NCBI RefSeq assembly: GCF_016809835.1 | Contig: NZ_JAFBIL020000004.1 | Span: forward strand, 310,001 to 374,000 | Length of the DNA stretch: 64,000 bases | Source of the DNA: Massilia soli | GTDB lineage: Bacteria; Pseudomonadota; Gammaproteobacteria; Burkholderiales; Burkholderiaceae_D | Direction: 5' to 3' | Translations under genes and position numbers: made by a program | The notes under the pieces: model-generated | Database searches by the model: none | What the model was told of the DNA's origin: nothing | Seen by the model: the letters and a program-made list of their open reading frames with translations, nothing else | Part shown: positions 19,306 through 27,574 of the stretch, piece by piece | Layout: each line of letters opens with the position of its first letter | Position numbering within the stretch: the first letter of the stretch is position 1

Positions 19306-19870
19306 AAAATTGCATACGAGTTCCGGCCAGATCAATGGCGTCGCCATTATTGAGAAACTGCTCGTCTCCCTGCATTTCAACGCCATTGATGCGGGGGCGT
19401 GTAGCGCCATCAACGTGGCGAATAAAATAACGCTCTTCCTGCCGCCCGATCACTATGACGAGCACGCCTGGGCTGCCGAGGGTAGTCAGCGGCTTGACGA
19501 GAGCGAGCTTCTTCCCTTGGTTCGGGCCGGTTAGCACTTCGATGGACGCGACTGGCGTGGCGGACGGAGCAGTGCCGACGATGTAGCTAATAGTATGCAA
19601 TGCGACCTTGATGACATCACGGTCCGCAAGGGTCTGCCGCGCGATCCGCTGGCCATTGACAAAAGTACCATTGGTACTGCCCAGGTCTTCCACCTGGATA
19701 TCGCTTGCCGATACGGTCAGCGCGGCATGCTGGGCACTGACGGCCCGGTGCGCGATCACGATATCGTTGCTGGGATGGCGCCCGATGGTCATGCGTGGTT
19801 TGATCAGCTCAACCTCCTGCTCCACCATGTCACCGTGCGATACGATAATTCTGGCCACTGGCCTCTCCAT
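19292..19870 (-). CDS. FHA-domain protein
   Basis: A 192-residue cytoplasmic protein with two FHA modules, which bind phosphothreonine peptides. The first (about 10-95) is canonical: GRHPSNDIVI, SAQHAAL and DLGSTNGTFVNG. The second (about 105-190) keeps the spacing but has lost the GRxxxN and SxxH residues, so it probably does not bind phosphate. I prefer the ATG at 19870 to the GTG at 19882. No Ser/Thr kinase or secretion cluster is adjacent, so the partner is unknown. Its 3' end overlaps the pilA upstream control region. Confidence 0.88.
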   Translation of the reverse strand: MERPVARIIVSHGDMVEQEVELIKPRMTIGRHPSNDIVIAHRAVSAQHAALTVSASDIQVEDLGSTNGTFVNGQRIARQTLADRDVIKVALHTISYIVGTAPSATPVASIEVLTGPNQGKKLALVKPLTTLGSPGVLVIVIGRQEERYFIRHVDGATRPRINGVEMQGDEQFLNNGDAIDLAGTRMQFSVSA

Positions 19871-19898
19871 GTCTGATCTCACAACTGTCCCCTGCTCC

Positions 19899-20010
19899 CC
19901 CGTCGTTCCCGCGCAGGCGGGAACCTATGCTTCGTCCAGTTCGCCGATATTGCGCGCTCTGCCATCCTGGTCGATCACCTATAGGTTCCCGCCTTCGCGG
20001 GAACGACGGG
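19899..20010. repeat. REP-like inverted pair, family A
   Basis: CGTTCCCGCGCAGGCGGGAA on the left and TTCCCGCCTTCGCGGGAACG on the right, with matching CCTAT/ATAGG edges, enclose about 55 bases of unrelated sequence. It lies between the FHA gene and the sucCD terminator. Confidence 0.88.
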
Positions 20011-20044
20011 GGAAATAAAAACGGGGAGCGAATTCGCTCCCCGT
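20011..20044 (-). terminator. Terminator of sucCD
   Basis: Perfect ten-base arms ACGGGGAGCG and CGCTCCCCGT enclose AATT. On the minus strand they are followed by TTTTATTT, giving a strong intrinsic terminator downstream of sucD. Confidence 0.9.
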
Positions 20045-20076
20045 CATTATTGACTACCTTTGCCCATGCTTACAAA

Positions 20077-20958
20077 TTACAGCATGGCTTTCAGCAGACG
20101 CGCCATTTCCGACGGGTTCTTGGTGGTCGTGATACCGCATGCCGCCATGATTTCCAGCTTGGCTTCCGCAGTGTCAGCGCCACCCGAGATCAGCGCGCCG
20201 GCGTGGCCCATGCGCTTGCCTGGAGGAGCGGTAACACCAGCGATGAAGCTGACAACCGGCTTCTTCATGTTGTCACGGATCCAATAAGCCGCGTTGGCTT
20301 CGTCAGGACCGCCGATTTCGCCGATCATGATGACCGCGTCGGTATCAGGATCGTCGTTGAACATCTTCATGACGTCGATGTGCTTCAGACCGTTGATCGG
20401 ATCGCCGCCGATGCCGACTGCCGACGACTGGCCCAGGCCCAGTGCGGTCAGCTGGCCGACTGCTTCATAGGTCAGGGTGCCCGAACGCGATACCACGCCG
20501 ATACGGCCCTTGCGGTGGATGTGGCCTGGCATGATGCCGATCTTGATCTCGTCAGGGGTGATCAGGCCTGGGCAGTTAGGGCCCAGCAGCAGGGTCTTCG
20601 AACCTGCTTTGGCCATGCGGTCCTTCAGGGCCATCATGTCGCGGACAGGAATGCCTTCGGTGATGCAGATCGCCAGGTCCAGTTCAGCTTCGACAGCTTC
20701 CCAGATTGCGGCAGCCGCGCCTGCTGGCGGAACATAGATGACCGACACGTTGGCGCCGGTTGCTTTTTTCGCTTCAGCGACGTTGGCAAAAATAGGAATG
20801 CCTTCGAAGTCTTCGCCGGCTTTCTTTGGGTTCACGCCTGCAACGAATGCTTCCTTGCCGTTCGCGTACTCGCGGCACATGCGGGTGTGGAACTGACCGG
20901 TCTTGCCGGTAATTCCCTGGGTGACTACTTTTGTATCTTTATTAATCAGGATCGACAT
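20077..20958 (-). CDS. sucD: Succinyl-CoA synthetase alpha subunit
   Basis: SucD (293 residues) binds CoA and carries the phosphohistidine intermediate of the TCA-cycle enzyme that turns succinyl-CoA into succinate while making ATP or GTP. The Rossmann CoA site is GITGKTGQFHT near the N-terminus, and the active His lies in KRMGHAGALISGG. Length is normal. It follows sucC by 15 bases and ends before a strong terminator. Confidence 0.97.
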   Translation of the reverse strand: MSILINKDTKVVTQGITGKTGQFHTRMCREYANGKEAFVAGVNPKKAGEDFEGIPIFANVAEAKKATGANVSVIYVPPAGAAAAIWEAVEAELDLAICITEGIPVRDMMALKDRMAKAGSKTLLLGPNCPGLITPDEIKIGIMPGHIHRKGRIGVVSRSGTLTYEAVGQLTALGLGQSSAVGIGGDPINGLKHIDVMKMFNDDPDTDAVIMIGEIGGPDEANAAYWIRDNMKKPVVSFIAGVTAPPGKRMGHAGALISGGADTAEAKLEIMAACGITTTKNPSEMARLLKAML

Positions 20959-20973
20959 GTTATTTCCTTCGAA

Positions 20974-22143
20974 TTAGGCTTTACCAGCAGCAGCGGCGAC
21001 TACGGCTTTCGCTGCGTCTTCCATCGTATCGGCGGCGATGATCGGCAGGCCGGAGTCGGCCAGCATCTTCTTGCCGATGTCTTCGTTGGTGCCCTTCATG
21101 CGCACAACCAGTGGCACTTTCAGGGAAACGGCCTTCGATGCGGTGATCACGCCTTCGGCGATCACGTCGCAGCGCATGATGCCGCCGAAGATGTTGACCA
21201 GGATGGCTTTCAGGCCAGGGTTCTTCAGCATGATCTTGAATGCTTCGGTCACTTTTTCTGCCGTCGCACCGCCGCCCACGTCGAGGAAGTTGGCCGGCTC
21301 GCCGCCGAACAGCTTGATGGTGTCCATGGTCGCCATGGCCAGGCCAGCGCCGTTAACCAGGCAGCCGATGTTACCGTCGAGCGAGATGTAAGCCAGGTCG
21401 AACTTCGATGCTTCGACTTCTGCCGGATCTTCTTCGTCCAGGTCGCGGTAAGCGACGATGTTTGGCTGGCGATACAGCGCGTTCGAATCGAAGTTGAACT
21501 TGGCGTCCAGTGCGATGACCTTGCCGCTGCCGGTCAGGATCAGCGGGTTGATTTCAGCCAGCGAAGCGTCGGTTTCCCAGTACGCCTTGTACAGGCCCTG
21601 GAGCTGGGCGCGCGCGTCGGCCAGCGATTCGGCAGGAACGCCGATCTTGGTCGAGATGTCGTCCGCTTCCGCGTCGGTCAGGCCGACCGATGGGTCGATC
21701 GCGATCGAGTGGATTTTTTCCGGGTTCGAGTGAGCGACTTCCTCGATGTCCATGCCGCCTTCCGACGACGCCATCAGCACAACCTTCTGGCTGACGCGGT
21801 CGGTGACCATCGACACGTACAGTTCTTTCTTGATGTCCGCGCCTTCTTCCACCAGCAGGCGGCGTACTTTCTGGCCTTCAGGGCCGGTCTGATGCGTGAT
21901 CAGCTGCATGCCCATGATCTGTTCTGCGTATTCCTTGACCTGCTCCAGCGATTTTGCGACTTTCACGCCGCCGCCCTTGCCGCGGCCACCAGCATGAATC
22001 TGCGCCTTGACTACCCAGACCGGGCCGCCCAGCGTCTCTGCTGCTTTGACAGCCTCTTCTACGGACATGCACGGGATGCCGCGCGGTACCGTCACTCCGA
22101 ATTGCCGGAGGATTTCTTTGCCTTGATACTCATGGATTTTCAT
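20974..22143 (-). CDS. sucC: Succinyl-CoA synthetase beta subunit
   Basis: SucC (389 residues) is the ATP-grasp nucleotide-binding subunit, beginning [39 protein letters not shown] and [12 protein letters not shown] are family motifs. The ATG at 22143 has an AGGGAAG site; the open frame continues 130 codons upstream without homology. It forms an operon with sucD. Unlike the enterobacterial layout, sdh and sucAB are not adjacent. Confidence 0.97.
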   Translation of the reverse strand: MKIHEYQGKEILRQFGVTVPRGIPCMSVEEAVKAAETLGGPVWVVKAQIHAGGRGKGGGVKVAKSLEQVKEYAEQIMGMQLITHQTGPEGQKVRRLLVEEGADIKKELYVSMVTDRVSQKVVLMASSEGGMDIEEVAHSNPEKIHSIAIDPSVGLTDAEADDISTKIGVPAESLADARAQLQGLYKAYWETDASLAEINPLILTGSGKVIALDAKFNFDSNALYRQPNIVAYRDLDEEDPAEVEASKFDLAYISLDGNIGCLVNGAGLAMATMDTIKLFGGEPANFLDVGGGATAEKVTEAFKIMLKNPGLKAILVNIFGGIMRCDVIAEGVITASKAVSLKVPLVVRMKGTNEDIGKKMLADSGLPIIAADTMEDAAKAVVAAAAGKA

Positions 22144-22223
22144 GCTGGCTTCCCTTCTTATGATGCTGATTTGTAGAAATACGGTTGAGATGTGAAACGA
22201 ACGTCGGAAAAACGGAACTCTGG

Positions 22224-22790
22224 TCAGCTGGTCACTGGTTTCGCAACCCAGCGCGGATAATACATGGCGACCGCCGGGCCATCGGCGCGCAGGCCGTGGC
22301 ATTTGTCGATCTGGAACGGACGATGGGGCAACAGGTCGTCGTCGGCGCCATCGCGGGTTTTGATGACATCGTTGGCGTACGCCTGGATGGCGGCCGTCGG
22401 CAAGACTTGCGCCAGTTCGGTCAGGTGGGTGCAGCCGAGGACGCCGGACAGGCGCTCTTTCAAGCCCGCGCGGAAACCTTTCATCAGCGACAGGCCAACC
22501 AGCTGCTTGTAGGCAGGACCGATGGTATCGCAATAGCCCGGATAGGGAACCGCATCGGAGGCCGCTTCGGCGTCGACGATGGTCAGTTCGAGGTCAATGG
22601 TGATGCGCAGGCTGAGTTCATGCAGGGGTGTTCCGCCAGTCCGGACGCCGGAAGCGAGCGTCACGTCGTTCACTTTCACATCGGTGATTCGCGCATCGAG
22701 ATCCCATAGGCCATCGTCGCGCTTGAACGCTTCGACTTGGATGGCGCGGGTGTGCCGCAACGCGCGCGGAACAGGTGATGACAGGGGCAT
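22224..22790 (-). CDS. DUF2889-family protein
   Basis: A 188-residue protein with the DUF2889 pattern: [27 protein letters not shown] at the N-terminus and CTHLTEL later. The family's function is not known. The frame is open far upstream, but the conserved region begins at the ATG at 22790, which has only a weak ribosome site. It lies 80 bases upstream of sucC on the same strand and may be transcribed with it. Confidence 0.8.
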   Translation of the reverse strand: MPLSSPVPRALRHTRAIQVEAFKRDDGLWDLDARITDVKVNDVTLASGVRTGGTPLHELSLRITIDLELTIVDAEAASDAVPYPGYCDTIGPAYKQLVGLSLMKGFRAGLKERLSGVLGCTHLTELAQVLPTAAIQAYANDVIKTRDGADDDLLPHRPFQIDKCHGLRADGPAVAMYYPRWVAKPVTS

Positions 22791-23299
22791 AAGGGCCGAA
22801 TGCCGGAGAGCGGCGAAAAATTGTGTGCAGCTGGTGTGCTGATGCACGCTACCGCAGCTTCTGCGGCAACTACCGCTCATGCGGCGCTGCTTAAACCACA
22901 AAAGTTTATCACATGTGGACGCTGCATTGCGGCATAACATCAGTCTGTTGTCGATGCGATAATGTTCCATCGACGGCGAAACGGTGGGGGTGCAATGCCT
23001 GAATAGATGGGACTGTAGGGCGGACAAGCGCGGAGCGCGCCTCCGCCGATTCCGGCGAGCAGGGATGCCGTTGAATGATTATCGGGCGAACGCAGGTAGG
23101 TTCAAAAAATCGATACGCCAACGCCAACGGCACGCACGCGGAGGCGCGCTTCGCGCTTGTCCGCCCTACCGATCTAGATGTTCAGATTCTTGCTACGGGG
23201 ATGCCGGCGAGGCCACCCGCTGTTGGTGAGGAGATGCGCGCCTGTCACGGCACACATCAACAACGGAAGGCGGCCTCGGCGGAAGCCACGGGAAGCGGC
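22791..23299. other. Intergenic region between recX and the DUF2889 gene
   Basis: This gap of 509 bases holds no credible gene. It contains a small CCGCAG-CTT-CTGCGG palindrome near 22850 and a large 32-base inverted repeat of REP family B (listed separately). The DUF2889 promoter should lie at its left end, but I see no clear -35/-10 pair. Confidence 0.7.
23015..23169. repeat. REP-like inverted pair, family B
   Basis: Two 32-base arms, the left beginning GTAGGGCGGACAAGCG and the right ending CGCTTGTCCGCCCTAC, match as inverted copies with one mismatch. They enclose about 91 bases. The same GTAGGGCGGA core recurs at 43.5 kb. Confidence 0.9.
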
Positions 23300-23752
23300 T
23301 CAGAAGTCGTCTTCTGGCTCGCCCTTGACTGCGCTGAACACGGCGCGCTGCGAAAAGCCGCGCTGCATCAGGAAACGGATTTGCTTGTTGCGTGCGGCAG
23401 GGTCAGTGGCAACCTCGCCAAACCGGCGCTCCCACAGTTCGCGCGCACGCGCGATCTCTGTGTCGGACAGGCCGGCCTTCACTTCCTTGAGCGCTTCGCT
23501 GCTCAGGCCGTGACTCTGCAGCTCGGCCATGATGCGGCTGTTGCCAAAGCGCGCCGAGCGCCGGTGCACCAGCGATTCGGAGAAGCGCTCCTGCGACAGC
23601 CAGTTGTTCTTTTCCAGGAAATCAAGAAGGGCCTCGACATCGTCGCCCTCCTCCGCATAACGCGACAACTTGCGCCCCAGTTCCAGCCGGCTGTGCTCCC
23701 GCATCGACAAATAACGCAGGGCACGGCCCTTGAGACTGAGCCGGGGCTTCAT
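23300..23752 (-). CDS. recX: RecX regulatory protein
   Basis: RecX (150 residues) binds RecA filaments and limits their growth. The three-helix repeat pattern is visible: [20 protein letters not shown], then [21 protein letters not shown], then the C-terminal [16 protein letters not shown]. It starts 7 bases after the recA stop, so it is expressed with recA under SOS control. Confidence 0.95.
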   Translation of the reverse strand: MKPRLSLKGRALRYLSMREHSRLELGRKLSRYAEEGDDVEALLDFLEKNNWLSQERFSESLVHRRSARFGNSRIMAELQSHGLSSEALKEVKAGLSDTEIARARELWERRFGEVATDPAARNKQIRFLMQRGFSQRAVFSAVKGEPEDDF

Positions 23753-23759
23753 TGCCTTG

Positions 23760-24845
23760 TTATTCGGCGACGGCCTTCAGCTTGGCGACTTTCGGGGTCG
23801 CCTCGGCATCGCCAACAACCGCTGGCAATTCGCGCACGCCGAGGGCGGCACGGACCTTGTTTTCAATCTCGCGTGCCAGTGCCGGACGCTCTTGCAGGTA
23901 GGTACGTGCGTTGTCCTTGCCCTGGCCGATGCGCTCGCCGTTGTAGCTGTACCAGGAACCGGACTTTTCAACGATCTTGTTGTCCGCGCCCAGGTCGAGG
24001 ATTTCGCCCTCGCGCGAGGTGCCGGCGCCGTACAGGATGTCGAAGTGCGCTTCCTTGAACGGTGGCGCGATCTTGTTCTTGACGACCTTGACCTTGGTTT
24101 CGTTACCGATGACTTCGTCGCCGGACTTGATCGAGCCGGTGCGGCGGATGTCCAGGCGGACCGACGCGTAGAACTTCAGCGCGTTACCGCCGGTGGTGGT
24201 TTCAGGGCTGCCGAACATGACGCCGATCTTCATGCGGATCTGGTTGATGAAGATGACCAGGGTGTTGGTGCGGTTGATCGAACCGGTCAGCTTGCGCAGC
24301 GCCTGGGACATCAGGCGCGCCTGCAGGCCTGGCAGCGAGTCGCCCATGTCGCCTTCGATTTCAGCGCGCGGGGTCAGCGCCGCCACCGAGTCGATGACCA
24401 CCAGGTCGACGCTGCCCGAGCGCACCAGCGCATCGGTGATTTCCAGTGCCTGCTCGCCGGTGTCCGGCTGCGAAATGAGCAGCTCCGACAGGTTGATGCC
24501 AAGTTTTTGTGCATAGCCGACGTCAAGCGCGTGCTCGGCATCGATAAACGCGCAGGTGCCGCCCAGCTTTTGCATTTCCGCGATGGTTTGCAGGGTCAGG
24601 GTGGTTTTACCCGACGACTCGGGACCGTAGATTTCGACGATACGGCCGCGCGGCAGGCCGCCGACGCCCAGCGCGATGTCGAGGCCGAGCGAGCCGGTCG
24701 ACACGGTCTGGACTTCTTCCACCGGCATGCTGGCATCCATGCGCATGACCGAACCTTTGCCAAACTGCTTTTCAATTTGTGCCAGGGCGGCGGCGAGCGC
24801 CTTGCCCTTTTCTGCGCCATGCAATGCGGTTTTCTTATCGTCCAT
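23760..24845 (-). CDS. recA: Recombinase RecA
   Basis: RecA (361 residues) forms filaments on single-stranded DNA, catalyses strand exchange and triggers LexA cleavage. Walker A is [10 protein letters not shown] (about 66-75), Walker B is [12 protein letters not shown], and loop L2 contains [13 protein letters not shown]. The C-terminal tail is basic to mixed rather than strongly acidic. The promoter upstream carries a LexA box. recX follows directly. Confidence 0.98.
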   Translation of the reverse strand: MDDKKTALHGAEKGKALAAALAQIEKQFGKGSVMRMDASMPVEEVQTVSTGSLGLDIALGVGGLPRGRIVEIYGPESSGKTTLTLQTIAEMQKLGGTCAFIDAEHALDVGYAQKLGINLSELLISQPDTGEQALEITDALVRSGSVDLVVIDSVAALTPRAEIEGDMGDSLPGLQARLMSQALRKLTGSINRTNTLVIFINQIRMKIGVMFGSPETTTGGNALKFYASVRLDIRRTGSIKSGDEVIGNETKVKVVKNKIAPPFKEAHFDILYGAGTSREGEILDLGADNKIVEKSGSWYSYNGERIGQGKDNARTYLQERPALAREIENKVRAALGVRELPAVVGDAEATPKVAKLKAVAE

Positions 24846-24893
24846 AATGTTCTTTCAGTCTGGGAAAAGGGCGAAGTCACTCGTTCAGCCGGT

Positions 24894-24922
24894 ACTGTAT
24901 AAAAAAACAGTGGTCTTGGCAA
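24894..24922 (-). promoter_or_regulatory. recA promoter with LexA (SOS) box
   Basis: On the minus strand TTGCCA is followed after exactly 17 bases by TACAGT, a good sigma-70 promoter. The symmetric CTGT-N8-ACAG box at 24895-24910 covers the -10 element, matching the LexA consensus, so bound LexA would block RNA polymerase. Confidence 0.9.
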
Positions 24923-25032
24923 GCGCAACTTGCAGATATCCGTAAATAGATCAAAAATCGTGATTATTCTCGCAGTGTTACGGAAAATGAAACACAATAG
25001 GACCCTCTGCCTGTTCGACGTTCCGGTGCCCC

Positions 25033-25743
25033 ATGCGTATTCTACTTGCCGAAGATGATAGTGTGCTTGCCGACGGACTGACGCGTTCCCTGCGCCAGTC
25101 GGGCTACGCCATCGACTGCGTGCGCAACGGCCAGGAGGCCGATACCGCCCTGTCGACCCAGGAATTCGACCTCTTGATCCTCGACCTGGGCTTGCCCAAG
25201 ATGTCCGGCCTCGAAGTGCTGCGCCGCCTTCGCGCGCGCGCGTCGCTGCTGCCGGTGCTGATCCTCACTGCGGCCGATTCGATCGAGCAGCGCGTCAATG
25301 GCCTCGACCTGGGCGCCGACGACTACATGGCCAAGCCGTTCGCGCTGTCCGAACTGGAAGCGCGGGTGCGCGCCCTGACCCGGCGCGGCGCCGGCGGCGG
25401 CCCGACCGTGATCCGTCACGGCCCCCTGGTATATGACCAGGTCGGCCGCAGCGCCTACGTCAACGACCAGATGCTCGACCTGTCGGCGCGCGAACTCGGC
25501 CTGCTTGAAATCCTGCTCGCCCGCACCGGCCGGCTGGTCTCCAAAGAACAGCTGGTCGACCATCTGTGCGAATGGGGCGAAGAAGTGTCGAACAACGCCA
25601 TCGAAGTCTACGTGCACCGCCTGCGCAAGAAAATAGAATTGGGCGGCGTGCGCATCGCCACCGTGCGCGGGCTTGGCTACTGCCTTGAAAAATTCTCCGA
25701 TGCCGCGCGCGCCGGCGCGGACGCCCCTGCCGAATCGAAGTGA
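25033..25743 (+). CDS. OmpR/PhoB-type response regulator
   Basis: A 236-residue DNA-binding response regulator. The receiver domain has AEDD near the N-terminus, phospho-acceptor Asp51 in LILDLGLPKMSG, and KPF. The C-terminal winged helix ends EVYVHRLRKKIE-RIATVRGLGYCL. It resembles the TctD group that controls carboxylate transport. Its stop overlaps the start of the kinase gene by 4 bases. Together with the two downstream transport genes it forms one overlapping operon, so it likely senses and induces uptake of a small carboxylate; the ligand is inference. Confidence 0.95.
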   Translation: MRILLAEDDSVLADGLTRSLRQSGYAIDCVRNGQEADTALSTQEFDLLILDLGLPKMSGLEVLRRLRARASLLPVLILTAADSIEQRVNGLDLGADDYMAKPFALSELEARVRALTRRGAGGGPTVIRHGPLVYDQVGRSAYVNDQMLDLSARELGLLEILLARTGRLVSKEQLVDHLCEWGEEVSNNAIEVYVHRLRKKIELGGVRIATVRGLGYCLEKFSDAARAGADAPAESK

Positions 25744-27263
25744 ACGACCGCGACGCCGGCCTGGTCGGAATCAACGAGCCGCCTCCGCCGGCCGAACTGT
25801 ACCAGCCGCCCAATCCCGAACCTGAAGAGAATATCCAGCACTCGCTATTCGGCGAGATCCTCGACTGGATGCTGGCGCCGCTGCTGCTGCTCTGGCCGAT
25901 GAGTATCGCGATCACCTACCTGGTCGCCAAGTCGATCGCCAACCAGCCGTTCGACCATGCGCTGGAAGACAGCGTGACCGTGCTGGCGCAGCAGGTGCGC
26001 GAAGTCGACGGCAAGGCAGTGTCGCGCCTGCCGGGCACCGCGCGCGACATCCTGCGCGCCGACGATGTCGACAATGTCTACTTCCAGGTCACCGGCCCGT
26101 ACAAGGAATACGTGGACGGCGACCGCGAGCTGCCGCTGCCCACCAACCCGGACCGCTACCGCACCGGGACTGTCCATTTCCGCAACGATGCCATGAACGG
26201 CACCCAGGTGCGCGTGGCCTTCAGCTATGTCAACCTGCGCCCGGCTGCGCGCAACACCGAACCGCATGCGGCGCTGGTGCAGGTGGCCGAAACGCTCGAC
26301 AAGCGGGCCCTCCTGGCCAACGAGATCATCAAGGGCGTGATCCTCCCGCAGTTCATCATCCTGCCGATCGTGCTGGCACTGGTGTGGTTCGCGCTGGCTC
26401 GCGGCCTGTCGCCGCTGGCCGCACTGCAGCAGCGCATCCGCGCGCGCCGCCCGGACGACCTGTCGCCGATCGACGCGACCCAGGTGCCGGAAGAGATCTC
26501 GCCGCTGGTCGGTTCGCTCAACGACATGCTGGCGCGCCTGTCGCAGACCATCGACATGCAAAAGCGCTTTATCGCCGACGCCGCGCACCAGATGAAGACG
26601 CCGCTGGCCGGCATGCGCATGCAGTCGGAACTGGCGCTGCGCCAGATCGACCCGGACGAAATCCACCGCTCGCTCGAGCAGCTGGCCAAGAGTTCGGAAT
26701 CGGCCACGCGCCTGGTCAACCAGCTGCTGGCGCTGGCGCGTGCCGAAAACCAGCCGCACACCGGGCTGGCATTTGAACAGGTCGACCTGAATGTGCTGGC
26801 GCGCGACACCGTGCAGGACTGGGTGCAGGCGTCGTTCACGTACCGGATCGACCTCGGCTTCGAAGTCTCGGACGCCCAGGTGGCGATTGAAGGCAACGCC
26901 ATGATGCTGCGCGAACTGCTGTCGAACCTGATCGACAACGCGCTGCGCTACACCCCGGCCGGCGGCAGCGTCACCGTGCGCGTGCGCCTCGATGCCCAGC
27001 AGGCCATCCTCGAAGTCGAAGATACCGGGCCGGGCATCGCCCCGGCCGAACGGGCCCACGTGTTCGAGCGCTTTTACCGGATCCTGGGAAGCAGCGCCAG
27101 CGGCAGTGGGCTGGGCCTGGCGATCGTGCGCGAGATCGCCCAGCAGCACAGTGCCGAAGTCGATGTGTTCAGCAACCCGCGCGGCTTCGCCAGAAAACTA
27201 CCCGGCAGCCTGTTCCGCGTGACCTTCCCGCGCCCGCCCAGCATCGTAGAGGAAGCGAACTGA
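25740..27263 (+). CDS. TctE-like sensor histidine kinase
   Basis: This 507-residue membrane kinase starts with GTG overlapping the previous stop. A hydrophilic 40-residue N-tail precedes the first membrane helix. A periplasmic domain of the 2CSK_N type follows, then a second helix (about 200-220), HAMP-like linker, the H-box DAAHQMKTPL with His283, the N-box NLIDNALRYTP, and the G-boxes DTGPGIAP and SGLGLAIV. All catalytic residues are intact. It pairs with the adjacent regulator. The stop shares one base with the DUF4212 start. Confidence 0.94.
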   Translation: MNDRDAGLVGINEPPPPAELYQPPNPEPEENIQHSLFGEILDWMLAPLLLLWPMSIAITYLVAKSIANQPFDHALEDSVTVLAQQVREVDGKAVSRLPGTARDILRADDVDNVYFQVTGPYKEYVDGDRELPLPTNPDRYRTGTVHFRNDAMNGTQVRVAFSYVNLRPAARNTEPHAALVQVAETLDKRALLANEIIKGVILPQFIILPIVLALVWFALARGLSPLAALQQRIRARRPDDLSPIDATQVPEEISPLVGSLNDMLARLSQTIDMQKRFIADAAHQMKTPLAGMRMQSELALRQIDPDEIHRSLEQLAKSSESATRLVNQLLALARAENQPHTGLAFEQVDLNVLARDTVQDWVQASFTYRIDLGFEVSDAQVAIEGNAMMLRELLSNLIDNALRYTPAGGSVTVRVRLDAQQAILEVEDTGPGIAPAERAHVFERFYRILGSSASGSGLGLAIVREIAQQHSAEVDVFSNPRGFARKLPGSLFRVTFPRPPSIVEEAN

Positions 27264-27574
27264 TGGAATCACAGCACGACGACGCGGGCCTGGCGGCCCG
27301 CCGCCTGCATACGCTGGTAACGGCGCGCGCGCTGCACTGGCGCCGCACCCGCGCCATCACCGGCGTTCTGCTTGCCCTGTGGCTGGTCACGACCTTCGGC
27401 ACGGTGTTCTTCGCGCGTGAGCTGCAAAACCTGTCGATCCTCGGCTGGCCGCTGTCGTTCTACCTGGCGGCCCAGGGTTCGCTGCTGATCTTCCTCGCCA
27501 TCATCGGCGCCTATGCCTGGGCGATGCGGCGCGCCGACCGCGAATTCGAAGCGCGCCAGCGGGAGCTTGCATGA
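27263..27574 (+). CDS. DUF4212 small subunit of sodium symporter
   Basis: A 103-residue membrane protein with two hydrophobic segments (TGVLLALWLVTTFGTVFFA and FYLAAQGSLLIFLAIIGAYAW) and basic ends. It is the DUF4212 partner typically encoded next to VC_2705-type sodium:solute symporters and is annotated as their small subunit. It overlaps the kinase gene by 1 base and the symporter gene by 4, implying tight translational coupling. Its exact role is not established. Confidence 0.93.
   Translation: MESQHDDAGLAARRLHTLVTARALHWRRTRAITGVLLALWLVTTFGTVFFARELQNLSILGWPLSFYLAAQGSLLIFLAIIGAYAWAMRRADREFEARQRELA

Noticed and set aside
19927-22176. A 749-codon plus-strand frame over sucCD
   Set aside because: It is the mirror frame of two clearly identified enzymes, rich in His, Asp, Arg and Phe, with no ribosome site or homology.
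22144-22533. N-terminal extension of sucC by 130 codons
   Set aside because: SucC starts at [12 protein letters not shown] with its own ribosome site, and the extension overlaps the DUF2889 gene.
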